Source of the DNA: Coffea arabica
Taxonomy: Eukaryota > Streptophyta > Magnoliopsida > Gentianales > Rubiaceae
DNA: 64,000 nt
Assembly (NCBI RefSeq): GCF_036785885.1
Contig: NC_092326.1
Span: 44,035,072 to 44,099,071 of the forward strand
Reading direction: 5' to 3'
Positions within the stretch are counted from its first letter, which is position 1, and every line of letters begins with the position of its first letter. Shown here one piece after another: positions 48,785-60,212 of the stretch. Below the pieces are notes generated by a model that ran no database searches, was not told the DNA's origin, and saw nothing but the letters and a program-made list of their open reading frames with translations. Made by a program: the position numbers and the translations under genes.

Positions 48785-48960
48785 ATAGGGTATTATTTGA
48801 AATATTATTTAAAATAATTACTGTAATACTTTTTGTGATGTGACGTATACGAAATAAAAAGGTGATTGAAAATATAAAAAGATGAATTGAAAAATGTATT
48901 TATGATGCAAGCGAAATATTATTTGAGATATTATTTGAATAAAGTAATTTAATTAAACTA
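48785..48960. mobile_element. MITE of the ACTGTAA family, right end truncated
   Basis: It begins GTTTGGATAGGGTATTATTTG and contains AATTACTGTAATACTTTTTGTGATGTGACG and AAATAAAAAGGTGATTG, matching the copies at 37.3 and 46.9 kb. The right end fades before the expected CCAAAC terminus. Confidence 0.6.
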
Positions 48961-49542
48961 GATCGACTTGAATCCTTAATCTGACCCACAGTTTCGGGTG
49001 GCGAGAAAGCCAATAAAATTCTCCGGCATGCCTTGCTACTCTCCTCACAGTTACTACTGCTACTGCTTGGTACGGCGGAGCATCACAGAAAACATCACGA
49101 AAGAAAATATCATGAAAGAAAATATCATGAAATCGCACTCTACTAGTACCATATATTTTGCCTCTTTATACATACATCTACCTGTGATTAATAACAGAAA
49201 AAGGATCCCCAGCAGCTAAACCACCAAAAAAAAAAAAAAAAAAATCAATAATCCCATCTTCATCTTTGTAACCCACCGTCATTTCGCAATTCATGATAGT
49301 CGCCAGTGTTGAATGATAATGGAACTCCCCGGCAGGCAGGAAGGCGGCGGGCAAATCAAGAAAGAATGAATGTAGACACTACCAGACTGACTTAAAAAGA
49401 ATAGTACGCCAAAAAACTGTAGCAAAGTGCTACTGACTGCTACTGCAGTTGTAGTAGTAATGTCTACTACAACTCTACATAGGATAGGAGCGAGTACAAT
49501 TGCAGAGGAGAGGAGAAGACGGGACTCGCCTCTCCGGGACTC

Positions 49543-50631
49543 CTAGTCCAACGCATTCGGACCGGCACAGGCCTTCAAAACAGGACTCCAGATCCACTGC
49601 ACCAAAAACTTCCTACCCCTCCTCCCCTTCACGTTGTACGTCCTTCCCTCTCTGTCCCTCATCACCTGCCCGATGTACCCACCCCCGCCCCCCGTCCCGT
49701 ACAGCCCCTCGCACAGGTCCCCGATCTCCGTCGGCGCCGTGGGGTCCTCCCCCGCGTACCACGCGTTCACCAGCGGGTTCGATGCCAGCTCCGCCAGCTC
49801 GTGCCCGATCACGCTTATCATCCCGTCCACCCCCACGTCCGCATTCGGAGGGGCCAGCGCTCCCGGCCCGCCTCCCCCCATGTACCCGGGCACGGCGAAC
49901 GGGTACGCGCACACCTCCGGGCACTGCTTCCCGGAGTTGCCCACCCAGGCGTACGGCAGCGTGTAGCCCACCACGGACGGGAAGGTGAAGTAGTGGAAGC
50001 CGCAGACGGCCCGGCAGAAGTCCTGGACGGTGACGTCCCCGGAGGTGAGGATGAGGTAGATGCCGTTCTTGTGGTCGACGGGCAAGGGCTTGGATCGGAC
50101 CGCTGCGGCGATGACCTGCTGCATGGAGAGGCGGGTGAGGTGGGTGCCTTGGGAGCAGCGGGGGTCGGAGTACTCGCCTGCGACGACGACGGAGCTGGAG
50201 ATGTTGGCGCCGGTCTGGTCGCTGTAGAGGGAGACGGTGCGCCACCACTGGGAGACGGAGGGGGAGGGAGCGGCGCGGCGATCGGAGGTGGAGATGGAGA
50301 GGAGGAAGTCCTTGATGAGGAGCTGGTGGGAGGCGGCCCAGCGGCCGTACCAGATGAGGTAGATGTTGATCGGGGAGGAGAGGACGGGGCCCATGTGGTA
50401 GCGAAGGTCGACCAAGTCGGAGGAGCCCTCAAATTTCTTGGAGGCGGAGAGGGACTTGGGGGGAAGCTTTGGGTTGAAGTAGGAGTCCGATTGTGTTTGG
50501 AGAGTCTGCTGCTTTGCCGAGGAATTGGAGGCGGCAGCAGCATTGTTGAAGGGGACGATGAGGAGAAGAAGCAGCGGCAATAGTGTCTGTGCTCCTCCTC
50601 CTCCTCCTCTTACTGCTGTTTTAATCAACAT
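49543..50631 (-). CDS. EXL5: EXORDIUM-like protein (phosphate-induced protein 1 family)
   Basis: This single-exon gene encodes 362 residues, starting [10 protein letters not shown] and ending AGPNALD. Residues 17-37 form a hydrophobic signal peptide ([13 protein letters not shown]...AAAA), so secretion to the apoplast is expected. From about residue 76 the family domain runs to the end: [79 protein letters not shown] and IGDLCEG. The paired cysteines fit disulfides. EXORDIUM proteins influence growth and carbon status in Arabidopsis; their biochemical activity is unknown. The exon is much richer in GC than its surroundings, as is usual for intronless plant genes, and this creates long antisense shadow frames. 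The EXL5 assignment rests on similarity and on its neighbour PIX13; a close paralogue is possible. Confidence 0.92.
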   Translation of the reverse strand: MLIKTAVRGGGGGAQTLLPLLLLLIVPFNNAAAASNSSAKQQTLQTQSDSYFNPKLPPKSLSASKKFEGSSDLVDLRYHMGPVLSSPINIYLIWYGRWAASHQLLIKDFLLSISTSDRRAAPSPSVSQWWRTVSLYSDQTGANISSSVVVAGEYSDPRCSQGTHLTRLSMQQVIAAAVRSKPLPVDHKNGIYLILTSGDVTVQDFCRAVCGFHYFTFPSVVGYTLPYAWVGNSGKQCPEVCAYPFAVPGYMGGGGPGALAPPNADVGVDGMISVIGHELAELASNPLVNAWYAGEDPTAPTEIGDLCEGLYGTGGGGGYIGQVMRDREGRTYNVKGRRGRKFLVQWIWSPVLKACAGPNALD

Positions 50632-50800
50632 TTTTGCGTATAATATTTTTTTTTTAAAGTCACTTTCCTCCTCCGGGAGGGGAATAAAAGTATAGCGCCA
50701 GAAATGGAAATGGTTGAGGCGGGGGAAGGGGACAGCCGTAGGGAAGGAAGGGGGGAGTTTGCGTTTGCCGCGAGTGAGGAGGGGGTTTCTCTGATCTGTG

Positions 50801-50808
50801 AATTTATA
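50801..50808 (-). promoter_or_regulatory. Probable TATA box of the EXORDIUM-like gene
   Basis: The minus strand reads CTATAAATT about 170 bp upstream of the ATG at 50631, inside GC-rich promoter DNA. The distance allows a leader of roughly 140 nt. Confidence 0.55.
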
Positions 50809-51222
50809 GGGAAGGGAGAAGGAAGTCCCTACTCCGATTTCTGAAACTCTCCAAGAAAGAAGTTCCTTTTTTTTTTTTTTTTGAAAAAAAAGTGTGTATT
50901 ATTCAGGACAGTACAGTAGTGTCGCACACACAAAAGTGTGGGTGTGTGTGTGGGGATCTCTCTGCGCTGTGGTTTGGGAGGGAAATGGGCTGGTGACAGC
51001 TATTATCAGAGGGATTTCGATTTCAATTCATTTTATGTGGGCACGGGCACAGCAGTCGAGTACCGACCGGTGTCAATTGCGCTTTTTGGGTCAGATTTTA
51101 ATAAATTTAAACTCGGCTCACAAATTATATGAATTGTCCGATATTGAGCTTTTGGACTTTAAGCTCACCTTAAATTGAGATTGATCCAAAGTCATAATTA
51201 AATGCATAATTATATATAGAAT

Positions 51223-52184
51223 TAAATGCAAAAAAGCCTCACGAATTTATTGCACTAGTTGCATTTTGCATCCTAAATTATTTAATAGGCACTTTACACC
51301 CCCTTAGTCAATTAGAAAACAGTAAGAAAATTAACTCCATCCAAATAATTGATGCAATGGCCCATTTATCATCCACTAAAAGCTTGTGTAAAGTGACAAA
51401 AATGATTTTTTGGCAAGGAAAATTGTCACCTTAAATGGATTAATTTTCACTTCATAATAAAATTCTGACTGAAAACATATAACAATAAAATATACGATCA
51501 CTTTGAATTACAACTCAAACAAAAGAAGCAGGAAAAAAAAAAAGAAGAAACGGAATAAATTCAATTCAAGAATCTTAGTAACCTTTTTTTTTTTTTTTTT
51601 TTTTTACATATTTGAAGTTTGCCTAGGGAAAAAAAATTGCTATCGAGCAAATTTAAATAATTTAGGAATTTTATTGAAATTTCGGAGTCCAATACTAATA
51701 TGCGATTTTTAATTTTGGTTCGGTATTGCAACTTTATTGTAGTTATTGTGCTAAATTCATATGAAAAATTTTGGATGCTACTCTAATTTTATTCTTGTAA
51801 AGATTTCAAGTGAAAATTTGCTGATTATATGGCATTATGATGCACTAAAGAAATTTATGAGATTCTAAAATTGCAACAATAGTCGTTTAATATTTCCATG
51901 CCTTGCCCTCACATATAGTGTTTTTTTACGTGTTAATAAATAGACTTTTTGATATAAAGTGAAAATTAATCTATTTAAAGTAGTAATCTTTCCCACCAAA
52001 ATAACAAACATTTTTGTTACTTCAGTTTTTAATGGAGAATAAATTGGCCATTTCATCCATTCCTTTGATGAAATTAATTTTTGAATTATTTTTTAGTTGA
52101 CCAAATGTGTAAAGTGCCTATTAGTATGCTATAGGGTGTCAAGTGTAACTAGTATAATAGTTCGTTAGAGTTTTATACATTTAA
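51223..52184. mobile_element. Non-autonomous element with long imperfect inverted ends
   Basis: The left end (TAAATGCAAAAAAGCCTCACGA ... AATAGGCACTTTACAC) and the inverted right end (TAAATGTATAAAACTCTAACGA ... AATAGGCACTTTACAC) align over about 78 bp at roughly 70% by eye. The interior is AT-rich and non-coding. A target duplication is not evident. Confidence 0.6.
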
Positions 52185-52718
52185 ACCTTATATATATATA
52201 AGATATATTTTATAACTATGAATTAATACAAATTTATATAAATTATCAATATTTTATATCGTAATACGTATAATTATAAATTATAGATATTATTTTATAT
52301 TTTTTGCCTATATAATTATACTCATATATGGGTTAGAGTTTAATTGTGCTCGAGTCTAGAATAACCCAAACCCAACTTACATTTAATTTAAAAGCATAGG
52401 TTTGGTGAGCTTTTTTCAGGCTGGACCGACAGAACTCGGACTGGCTCGGCGTCCTTGACAGTCCCATTAGGAACGCAACAGCACTGGTATACCACATGTA
52501 TCAAAAATGTGTCCCTTCGTTTCCTTTTCCTGCCTCTCTGTCTGTCTCCTTACTTTTAATTGGACCGCAATACACATGTAGCATTAGCTCGCAGGACCGG
52601 ACGGGAATGACCATGGACACGGACATGGTGGCAAAATGAGCGGAATTTTAATTGGACAGCAATGTATCAGATATATATGTATATTTTTTTTTTGTCCAAT
52701 GTAAAATTATGTAATTTC

Positions 52719-53022
52719 ACGTATTAATACTGTTAATGTGACACGTAATATTAAATGCGTATTTAGGAGGTGTTTGATAAATAGGTTTCAAGTTCAATAA
52801 CATCCGTAAATAATGATTGTTTATGCTTAATTGTACCCATAGTCTTCTACCTTGGAATTTCACGCTGCATGATTCATATGAGATTAGGCAAGTATTTAAA
52901 AATGAGATTCTTGAGTTTGTCAGAGTTACAATTACGTGCAATCATGTGAATTTGAAATCCATTTACCAAATACCCCCTAAATATGCATTCAATGATATGT
53001 GTCACGTAAGCAATATTAATAA
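52719..53022. mobile_element. Hairpin MITE
   Basis: Inverted arms of about 90 bp face each other across a centre near 52870. The left arm reads GTGACACGTAATATTAAATGCGTATTTAGGAGGTGTTTG in pieces; the right arm's complement reads GTGACACATATCATTGAATGCATATTTAGGGGGTATTTG. Opposite-strand frames in the two arms encode near-identical short peptides, as expected for a palindrome. Confidence 0.65.
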
Positions 53023-53576
53023 GTGGAACTACGTAGTTTTACATTGAATAGGAAAAAAGGACAGAGAATCCTATCCTCTGATGTACTGTATGGGTTTAAA
53101 CTTTAAACCCGACCAATCCTAAACATTTGTCGTGGGATTATTAGGGACGGGATTAATTTGAGCTATGCCCGACTTAGGCTAGCACCTTTTTTTTTTTTTG
53201 CTTTTAGTGTTTTGTTCGTACAAGCAGTAATGTATTTCCAAATAACGACTTATGTTAAACCAAGTTAATCTCTTGTTATTGAGGTAGTAATTATATTGCC
53301 AAAGAAAAGTACTATAGTAATTATGTCAATTTTTTTTAATGGGTGCTATGTGATTCCTAGATAAATCCTAGCTATTCCAAATTTTTTTTATCTAATTTTT
53401 TTGTACATAGAAAAATAGCTGCACGTAGATGCATTCACAACGTTAAATTTTTTCTCATTTATTTTTAAAATATTAATTGTCCGTTCCTTATAAAATTAAA
53501 ATTAAATTAGTGGTCTTGACCTAAATTTTTGATAATTTTTTCATTCTATTTACACGTAGTAATTTACCTGTATTAT

Positions 53577-53692
53577 TAACGCATTTTTCAGCCATCTTTT
53601 TATATTACATATGTTAATAAAAAAAATTTACAGTATTCTTTTATAAAAATTATTTCAAAGAATCTCCAGTCCAAACGCGCTTGTCTTGCGAC
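53577..53692. mobile_element. MITE fragment of the ACTGTAA family
   Basis: The minus strand reads GCGTTTGGACTGGAGATTC, TTTGAAATAATTTTTATAAA, ATACTGTAAATT and ATATAAAAAGATGG, the shared order of the family. Only one end with GTTTGGA is clear. Confidence 0.5.
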
Positions 53693-54171
53693 TTGTGAGT
53701 TATGACTCCATTAAGGAAAACGCCATCAGATACGTTGCTGTAAAAGTGGAGTGGGGATAAATAAAGTGCTGATCAGTCTCTTGTTGACTCGCCGCAGCCA
53801 CAGAACACGCTAGCTAGCAGTAGGCCGGAGAGTTGCCTAGGACGGGGCAGCGGTGGCGACCAGAAACGCAGAATAGGAGGAGGACGTCCCCAAAAAAGAT
53901 CAAAAGTCAAGCCGAGAAGCCACCGGAAAACCCACTAAGAGTAAATTACAAAAAGAAATAAAAAAAAAAAACAGATTATCCATATATAGTTTTTTTGTCA
54001 GTCATGTAATGGTAGTATCATTAAGTAAGTGGGGTGGTTTATTAAGAAGGTCAGGTGGCAAAAGCCGCAAAGACTTGGCTGCTTTTGCTTCCAGCTGCTG
54101 CCGCCTTGCTCGGTAGACCCGGCGCCCCAAACCTAACCTAATCGGGGCTTCTTTCGATTTTAGGTGTAGAA

Positions 54172-56027
54172 ATGGGGAAGTGGTGGCGGTGCGATATCCG
54201 CTATCTTCTCCTGCTTGCTGTGATCCCTTTCATCTACGTCCAGGTCCCTCTCTCTATCTCTCTCTGCCCACATTGCTTCCATTTCTGTTATCGATAAACC
54301 CTAATTTTTCTCCTTTCATTACTCCTCCTATTTCCTTAATGACGATTTCAGCTTTTTATTGAACATGCTCACCGTGTTTATGTGATTGGAATCTATCCCT
54401 TTTTTGGGTCTCAGATGCGGCTCTTTGGCACCCAGACTGACTATGCTGATCGTCTTGCTGCTGCTGTATGTATGCCCTGTCTCTTAATTCACCTCCATAT
54501 TCTTCCATACCTTAAACATATCGTGTTTCTTTAGGGATTTTCCATTTCATTTTAACTATTTGGCTATTAAATCATGCCCGTACGTGTAAGCGCATGCATC
54601 CCATATTTCCGTATTTACTATGGCAAATGGGGTCTATACTACTTTTTACTTGGAGGTGAACTCATGGATGCTTCTAGGTATTAAAACTCTGCTAATTTCA
54701 TGTGGATACAGCGTAATGCTGTCAATAAAGGCTTCAAGGTCTAAAGGATTGAAACTTGAATCTCCTTCAGGGAAGAAGAAACTAACTGAAATGTGTAGAG
54801 AAGAATCCTTTAGGAAGGGAGTGCCAAATTGCAAAATTCCACCTTATTCACATGGTGTCTTTTGCTGATTTTATCACTAAGTTTAAGGTTGGAAACTAAT
54901 TACTTTGGGGTCTTCTGTTTGACTTCGACAATATTTCAATGACTCAAATTGCTAAACCTCTAATTTTGCACGTGGACTGTTTGTTGAGTAAATTCGCATT
55001 TTTCCCACATTACTGTCAGTTAATGCGTAATAGTTACCCTTGCTTAAAACTGGGGAGAACATATGTACCTGAGACATGGTAGCTTGTTGATTACATTAGG
55101 TAGAAGCAGAAAACCATTGCACTAGCCAGACACGATTACTGATTGATCAGATTAGCATGCAACAAGGAAGGATTGTGGCCCTTGAAGGTATGCTATATAG
55201 ACACATTCACACACACTGACATACAGGTATACATGTTCTTCTATCCTCATATTTTGTTATTTTGTTTCTAACCATTCTATGTTGTTGGAAGTTGTATGCT
55301 CCTATCGACCAACATTTGCAAAAGGAACACTATTGTAGTATGAGCAGCACTGGGAATTAGACAAATAAATATTCTGCATCATGCATGGAAAGTTCAATTT
55401 TTTGGTGCTATAATTTGTGATGAAGGAAAGAACAGGAAGCCGGGTTTCACGTTATGTGTTTCCTCTTCATCCTTTTGCAGAAACCATATCCTAATAGCAC
55501 TTAATTGCTTGTATATGGTTTGAAGTCTGACTTACTTCAACTGTTAAAGGGATACTGCATTATTATGATATTTGCTTCCTTCAATTATCAGAGAGATGTG
55601 GGATTTTTATTTGGCCTGCCTGAACTGAGTTTTTGCTTATCATTTCAGAAGAAAAGATGCGTCAGGACCAGGAATGCAGACAATTGAGGGCACTTGTTCA
55701 AGATCTTGAGAGTATGTTCACACTACTTATTGATGTTTCTTTGTGTCTTGGCGACAGTGCCATTATGCAGTAAATTTTCTTTTGGCTAATGATAGATCAG
55801 CAAATAAAGAGCTATATGATGTTCTCGGGAGAACTCACAACACCCATTAGAGCTATGTGATCCTGACATTTTTCTTTCATCCCCGTGTTTTTTTTTCTTT
55901 CATGAATCTGTAGGGGAGTGCCTTGGACTAATATGAAATATTTTTTAGGGCAGTTGAAATCCTGTATATGTCTGATCCACAAGTACATAACTAAATGGGA
56001 TGACAATGTAAATTGTTCTACTTATCC

Positions 56028-56070
<43 letters not shown>

Positions 56071-59000
56071 AACACCACCCACAAAAAAAAAGGTTTTCAC
56101 ACTTCTGCTATAGCTTTTAAATGAACCCTTGTCTCTTAGAATATCATGTCAAAAACAGTACATACATGGAGCTACTTCTGTTCTTTTGTTTCTGATTTCC
56201 TAAATTAGGTCCATATTTGGTCAAGACATTACATCATCTCATACATCATTTCAAAGCAATAAGCACCCGACCTCACGCCTATTTATGTGAATAAGTTTAT
56301 TGGCTTGTGCATGATGGGTGACACTGATGTTCTCTTGTTGTAGGGAAGGACCTGAAGAAGTTAATTAGCAATGTGCAGGTTCACCGTGAAATAAGAAAAT
56401 TTTGTTATAGCCTACTTGATTAGAGATCATAGCCTACTGTATTCCAACTATTTTCTTCTTTGTATAAATCAGGTGCCAGTAGCAGCCGTTGTAGTAATGG
56501 CTTGCAATCGTGCTGATTACCTTGAAAGGACCATCAAATCTATCCTGAAGTATGTTTGTGTTTTTAGCTACTGTTTGGATTGATGGAATTGAAAAGGAAA
56601 GGCAAGGAAAAGGAGGGATTATGTATTTTATTTTGGATTGATTTTTTGAGGAGGGAAAGGGATGGAGAAGATAAGTTTTAAATGTTAAGTTCATTTTTGT
56701 CCTAAAGTATGTGTACTGCAAGGGAAAGGAACATTTTGATTAATAGTTTTAAAATATATACTTTCTAGACAGAAACTTTGCTATTTGATTCCTTGCCTTT
56801 CTATCTCACAGTTTTTTAAACATGTCCTCTATTTGCCTTTCACATCTATCGAATCAAAAAATAAAGTAATACCACCACCCTTTACTTTTTTTTCCACCAT
56901 TATCTATTCCTCTCATTTCCTTTCAATCCTAAGGGTGCCCAAGCATTATTCTTCTGCTAAGTAAAAGAGTCGTACGGGATTTTACCTGACCATTATTGGT
57001 ATGTTCTTCATGTCAACCAGATATCAAAAGTCTGTCGCATCAAAATTTCCTCTCTTCATATCACAGGTACATTGATGAGGTGGAGATTGTCTCTTCTATT
57101 TGATATTTTGTGTTTGATGATACTTGTGGAGATAGGCTGCAATTTTCATTTTTTTTTTCTTTTCTATGAGCAGGATGGTTCAGATCCAAATGTTAAAAAT
57201 AGGGCTTTGAGTTATGATCAGCTGACATACATGCAGGTATTTCTTGTTATTTGTTGTTTGTGGCGGCTTTGGCTATAAGTTGAATATATACAGCTCTCAA
57301 GTGAATTGATACTAGGGGCCTGTGATTTTGTAGGCATTCCCCTTAAAGTTTAGCACCTTTTTCTGATGTTAATGCATCTGAATAGTGATCCATTAGAAAC
57401 TGAGACAGTTTATTTGTCAAGATTATGGAGGAAAGATTGTCCTTTTAATTTGCATCATTGGCCTGATCCTATTATCTTAATAAACTCTGAGAATACTCTT
57501 TCAATGAGTCTGCTTTCTAACTGTTTTGATGATTCCTGTTTTGTAGCACTTGGATTATGGACCTGTCCACCCAGATAGGCCTGGGGAGTTAATTGCCTAC
57601 TACAAGATTGCACGTATGGCTGCTTTTATGTCTTCTTTAAATGACATATAAGTGTATCTCTTACTTTTTGATGATGTTATAGGTCATTACAAGTGGGCAT
57701 TGGATCAATTGTTTTACAAGCACAATTTCAGCCGAGTCATCATACTTGAGGGTGCTGACATCTCCTTTTGAATACTTCTACTCTCTTGTCTTGCTTTCAC
57801 TAAGAGTCAATTCTTGCGAACTGCAGACGATATGGAGATTGCCCCAGATTTTTTTGCCTATTTTGAGGCTGGAGCAATGCTTCTTGACAGTGACAAGTTA
57901 GTTTCTTTTGAAGATCAAATTCTTTTCGAGTGTAATAATTTCTGTAATTTACACGCACTTTAAACTCTTGACACTAGGTCAATTATGGCTATATCTTCGT
58001 GGAATGACAATGGGCAAAAGCAGTTTGTGCAAGATCCTTGTAAGATTCTTAATCTTTTTTTTTTTTTTTTGTTGACTGTTCAACAGTACATAGCTTGAAT
58101 AAGAAGTTTAGCTGGATTAAACTGCATAATGCTGTTATTTGAAACCATAATTTCAAGGGCTGTTTGACTGCTTTTATCGTTGAGTGGAGCTCCTGTTCTC
58201 TGATTAACTTGATTAATGCATTTCAGACATGAATTATCATCAACTTCTATTGTAAACAGAGCTTTCTGTTTCTGCTTGTTACCCATTATGTTATTTGCAG
58301 ACGCGCTCTACCGCTCAGACTTTTTCCCGGGTCTTGGATGGATGCTTTCTATATCTACATGGGATGAATTATCTCCAAAGTGGCCAAAGGCATATCCTTC
58401 TACATATTTATGTTTGAACATGACACTTACAGAAAGGGACTTGCATTATTTCATTTTTAACTTCTCCTCCTTAGTTATTATATCACAATAAAAAATTAGG
58501 GTGCAATCTTTTGAGCATTTTCTTGACCAAACATTCACTTACTGGGATGATTGGTTGAGACAAAAGGAGAATCACAAAGGTCGACAATTTGTTCGACCAG
58601 AAGTGTGTAGAACATACAACTTTGGTGAGCATGTAAGTATATCTGAGAACTTTACAGATTTCTTCTGTTTAACACAGTTCAGGTTGTCTCTGGTGATAAA
58701 GAGAATGCATTGGATGGTGATGTCCTGTCAGCCATGGCTGAGTTTTTCTCTGGATATATTGTCATCTATGATCAAGTCTATCTTCTGTTCTAAGGACAGA
58801 TGTGGTCATAACGAAGATACTTGGTTTTGATTCTGAATGCTGTAAATTGTCATCTTATTTGCTTCTGAAGAAGTTGCTGGAGCTACCTACCTCTATAGTG
58901 TCAGCTAATTTGATTCTTTTGTTGCCTTACTGGTAGAGTTGACACTACTAGATGTTTAGTATTCATGGCCTTCCTCTATCTCTCTCATTTGATGTTGCAA

Positions 59001-60212
59001 CTTTCCTCTTTCAGTTCATTTTTATAAAATTTCCCACTCTTTTGGCATATGATCTTTTTTCTGAAGTCTTATTGATTTACTTACAGGGGTCTAGTTTGGG
59101 GCAATTCTTCAAGCAATATCTTAAACCTATTAAGCTGAATGATGTACAGGTATGTATCTGTTGTCATCGCTTTGTTCTTCGTTTTCACTTTCTTTAGCGG
59201 CTGCTACCAGACTCAGTTTCTCTGATAGTATATTTATTATTCTATTGTTGGCCATAGGTTGATTGGAAGTCTATGGACTTGAGCTATCTAATGGAGGTAT
59301 TAATCACAGCTTAAACTGAAATCTGTTTCATAAGGCAAAAATACAGGACAAAATTGCATAGAGAAATTTAGTGTCTTCCGTACTCAGTTATTGATTGTAA
59401 ATCAAAATTTTCAGGACAAGTATGTCAAGCATTTTGCTGAACTGGTTAAAAATGCTAAACCTGTGTATGGAGCTGATGCTGTTCTAAAAGCATATAACAT
59501 AGATGGTGATGTGCGCATTCAGTACAGAGACCAAATGGATTTTGAATTCATTGCCCGCCAATTTGGTATTTTTGAAGAATGGAAGGTAATAATATGGATT
59601 TGGTTTTCTTTTCTATTTCCATGGTGTTACCTAACTTTGAAGTTTGGATTTAAGTTTCCTTTTTAATTCCATGGCGTCCATATATCTATTTGATCGAACT
59701 TTGAAGTAGAGCTGTATCAGAACTTGAATGTCTGGAGAGTATGTGGTCAAATTAGTTTTAAGACTCAGAAAATACACCTTGTACACATTTCTAAGATTGA
59801 AAACACATGCAGTTTTTTTCTTGAGTTCTCATTCATAAACTTGTATTAGTTTAATCTCTCCTATTTCTGCTGTGTTAATGGTCTTCGGTTCATGCATAAC
59901 ACAATTTTGATTCCTGTGAGTTTACGACATCAATTCTTCTGCTTTTCCCAACAGAAGTGAAGTATCATTGAAAAACAGAAATGAATCAGCCTATCTGTTA
60001 TGTTGATACATATGTTCTTTAGTTGTCTACATATTCTTCTGTATTCAACCACCTACAGTTTTGCCCCCATTATTCTGTTCCCTTTCCTTTTGTAGGATGG
60101 GATACCACGGGCTTCGTATAAAGGAGTAGTAGTTTTCCGGTATCAAACCCCAAGACGTGTATTCCTTGTCGGTCCTGATTCCCTCCAGCTGCTTGGGATT
60201 GGACGCACCTAG
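54172..60212 (+). CDS. GNTI: N-acetylglucosaminyltransferase I (GnTI)
   Basis: This Golgi type II enzyme of family GT13 adds the first GlcNAc to Man5GlcNAc2, opening complex N-glycan synthesis. Eighteen exons: 54172-54243, 54415-54465, 55100-55187, 55649-55711, 56344-56378, 56473-56549, 57021-57066, 57174-57236, 57547-57613, 57683-57751, 57827-57896, 57978-58039, 58301-58391, 58539-58632, 59087-59149, 59258-59296, 59415-59585, 60096-60212. They total 1,338 nt, or 445 residues, like Arabidopsis CGL1. The N-terminus [24 protein letters not shown] is a short cytosolic tail plus anchor. A stem follows, then [20 protein letters not shown], the metal-binding [13 protein letters not shown] (joined across exons 10-11), [19 protein letters not shown] and WDDWLR. 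It ends with VFLVGPDS.... All family motifs are intact. The exon 13-14 intron is U12-type. Confidence 0.95.
56029..56068 (+). repeat. Homopolymer of 40 C in a GnTI intron
   Basis: An uninterrupted run of 40 C in the intron between exons 4 and 5. Its true length is doubtful because such runs are hard to sequence. Confidence 0.9.
58392..58538 (+). other. U12-type AT-AC intron of GnTI
   Basis: This 147-bp intron starts ATATCCTTC, matching the minor-spliceosome donor ATATCCTT. It ends in AC and has TTTCTTGAC at 58519-58527, one mismatch from the branch consensus TTCCTTGAC, with the branch A 12 nt before the acceptor end. Splicing here gives ...WPK-A-YWDDWLR, exactly the family sequence, in the correct phase. 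No GT-AG pair gives this join. Confidence 0.9.

Larger units (their letters stand above)
50809..54171. other. Intergenic region between divergent genes
   Basis: This lies between the EXORDIUM-like gene and the GnTI gene. It holds an inverted-end element at 51223-52184, a hairpin MITE at 52719-53022 and a MITE fragment near 53577-53690. About 53.7-54.17 kb is GC-richer and is the likely promoter and leader of the downstream gene. No further gene is supported. Confidence 0.5.

Noticed and set aside
49818-50543. 241-codon minus-strand frame overlapping the EXORDIUM-like gene
   Set aside because: It is a frame-shifted reading of the same exon with Pro/Ser/Thr-rich low complexity. The in-register frame has clear family motifs.
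49801-50583. 260-codon plus-strand frame opposite the EXORDIUM-like gene
   Set aside because: It is a shadow of a GC-rich coding strand. The Gly/Asp/Glu-rich composition mirrors codon bias and no family is recognisable.
58501-58538. GnTI exon 14 starting farther upstream (adding HFLDQTFT)
   Set aside because: No relative has these residues between KA and YWDDW. The AT-AC junction gives the exact family sequence in phase.
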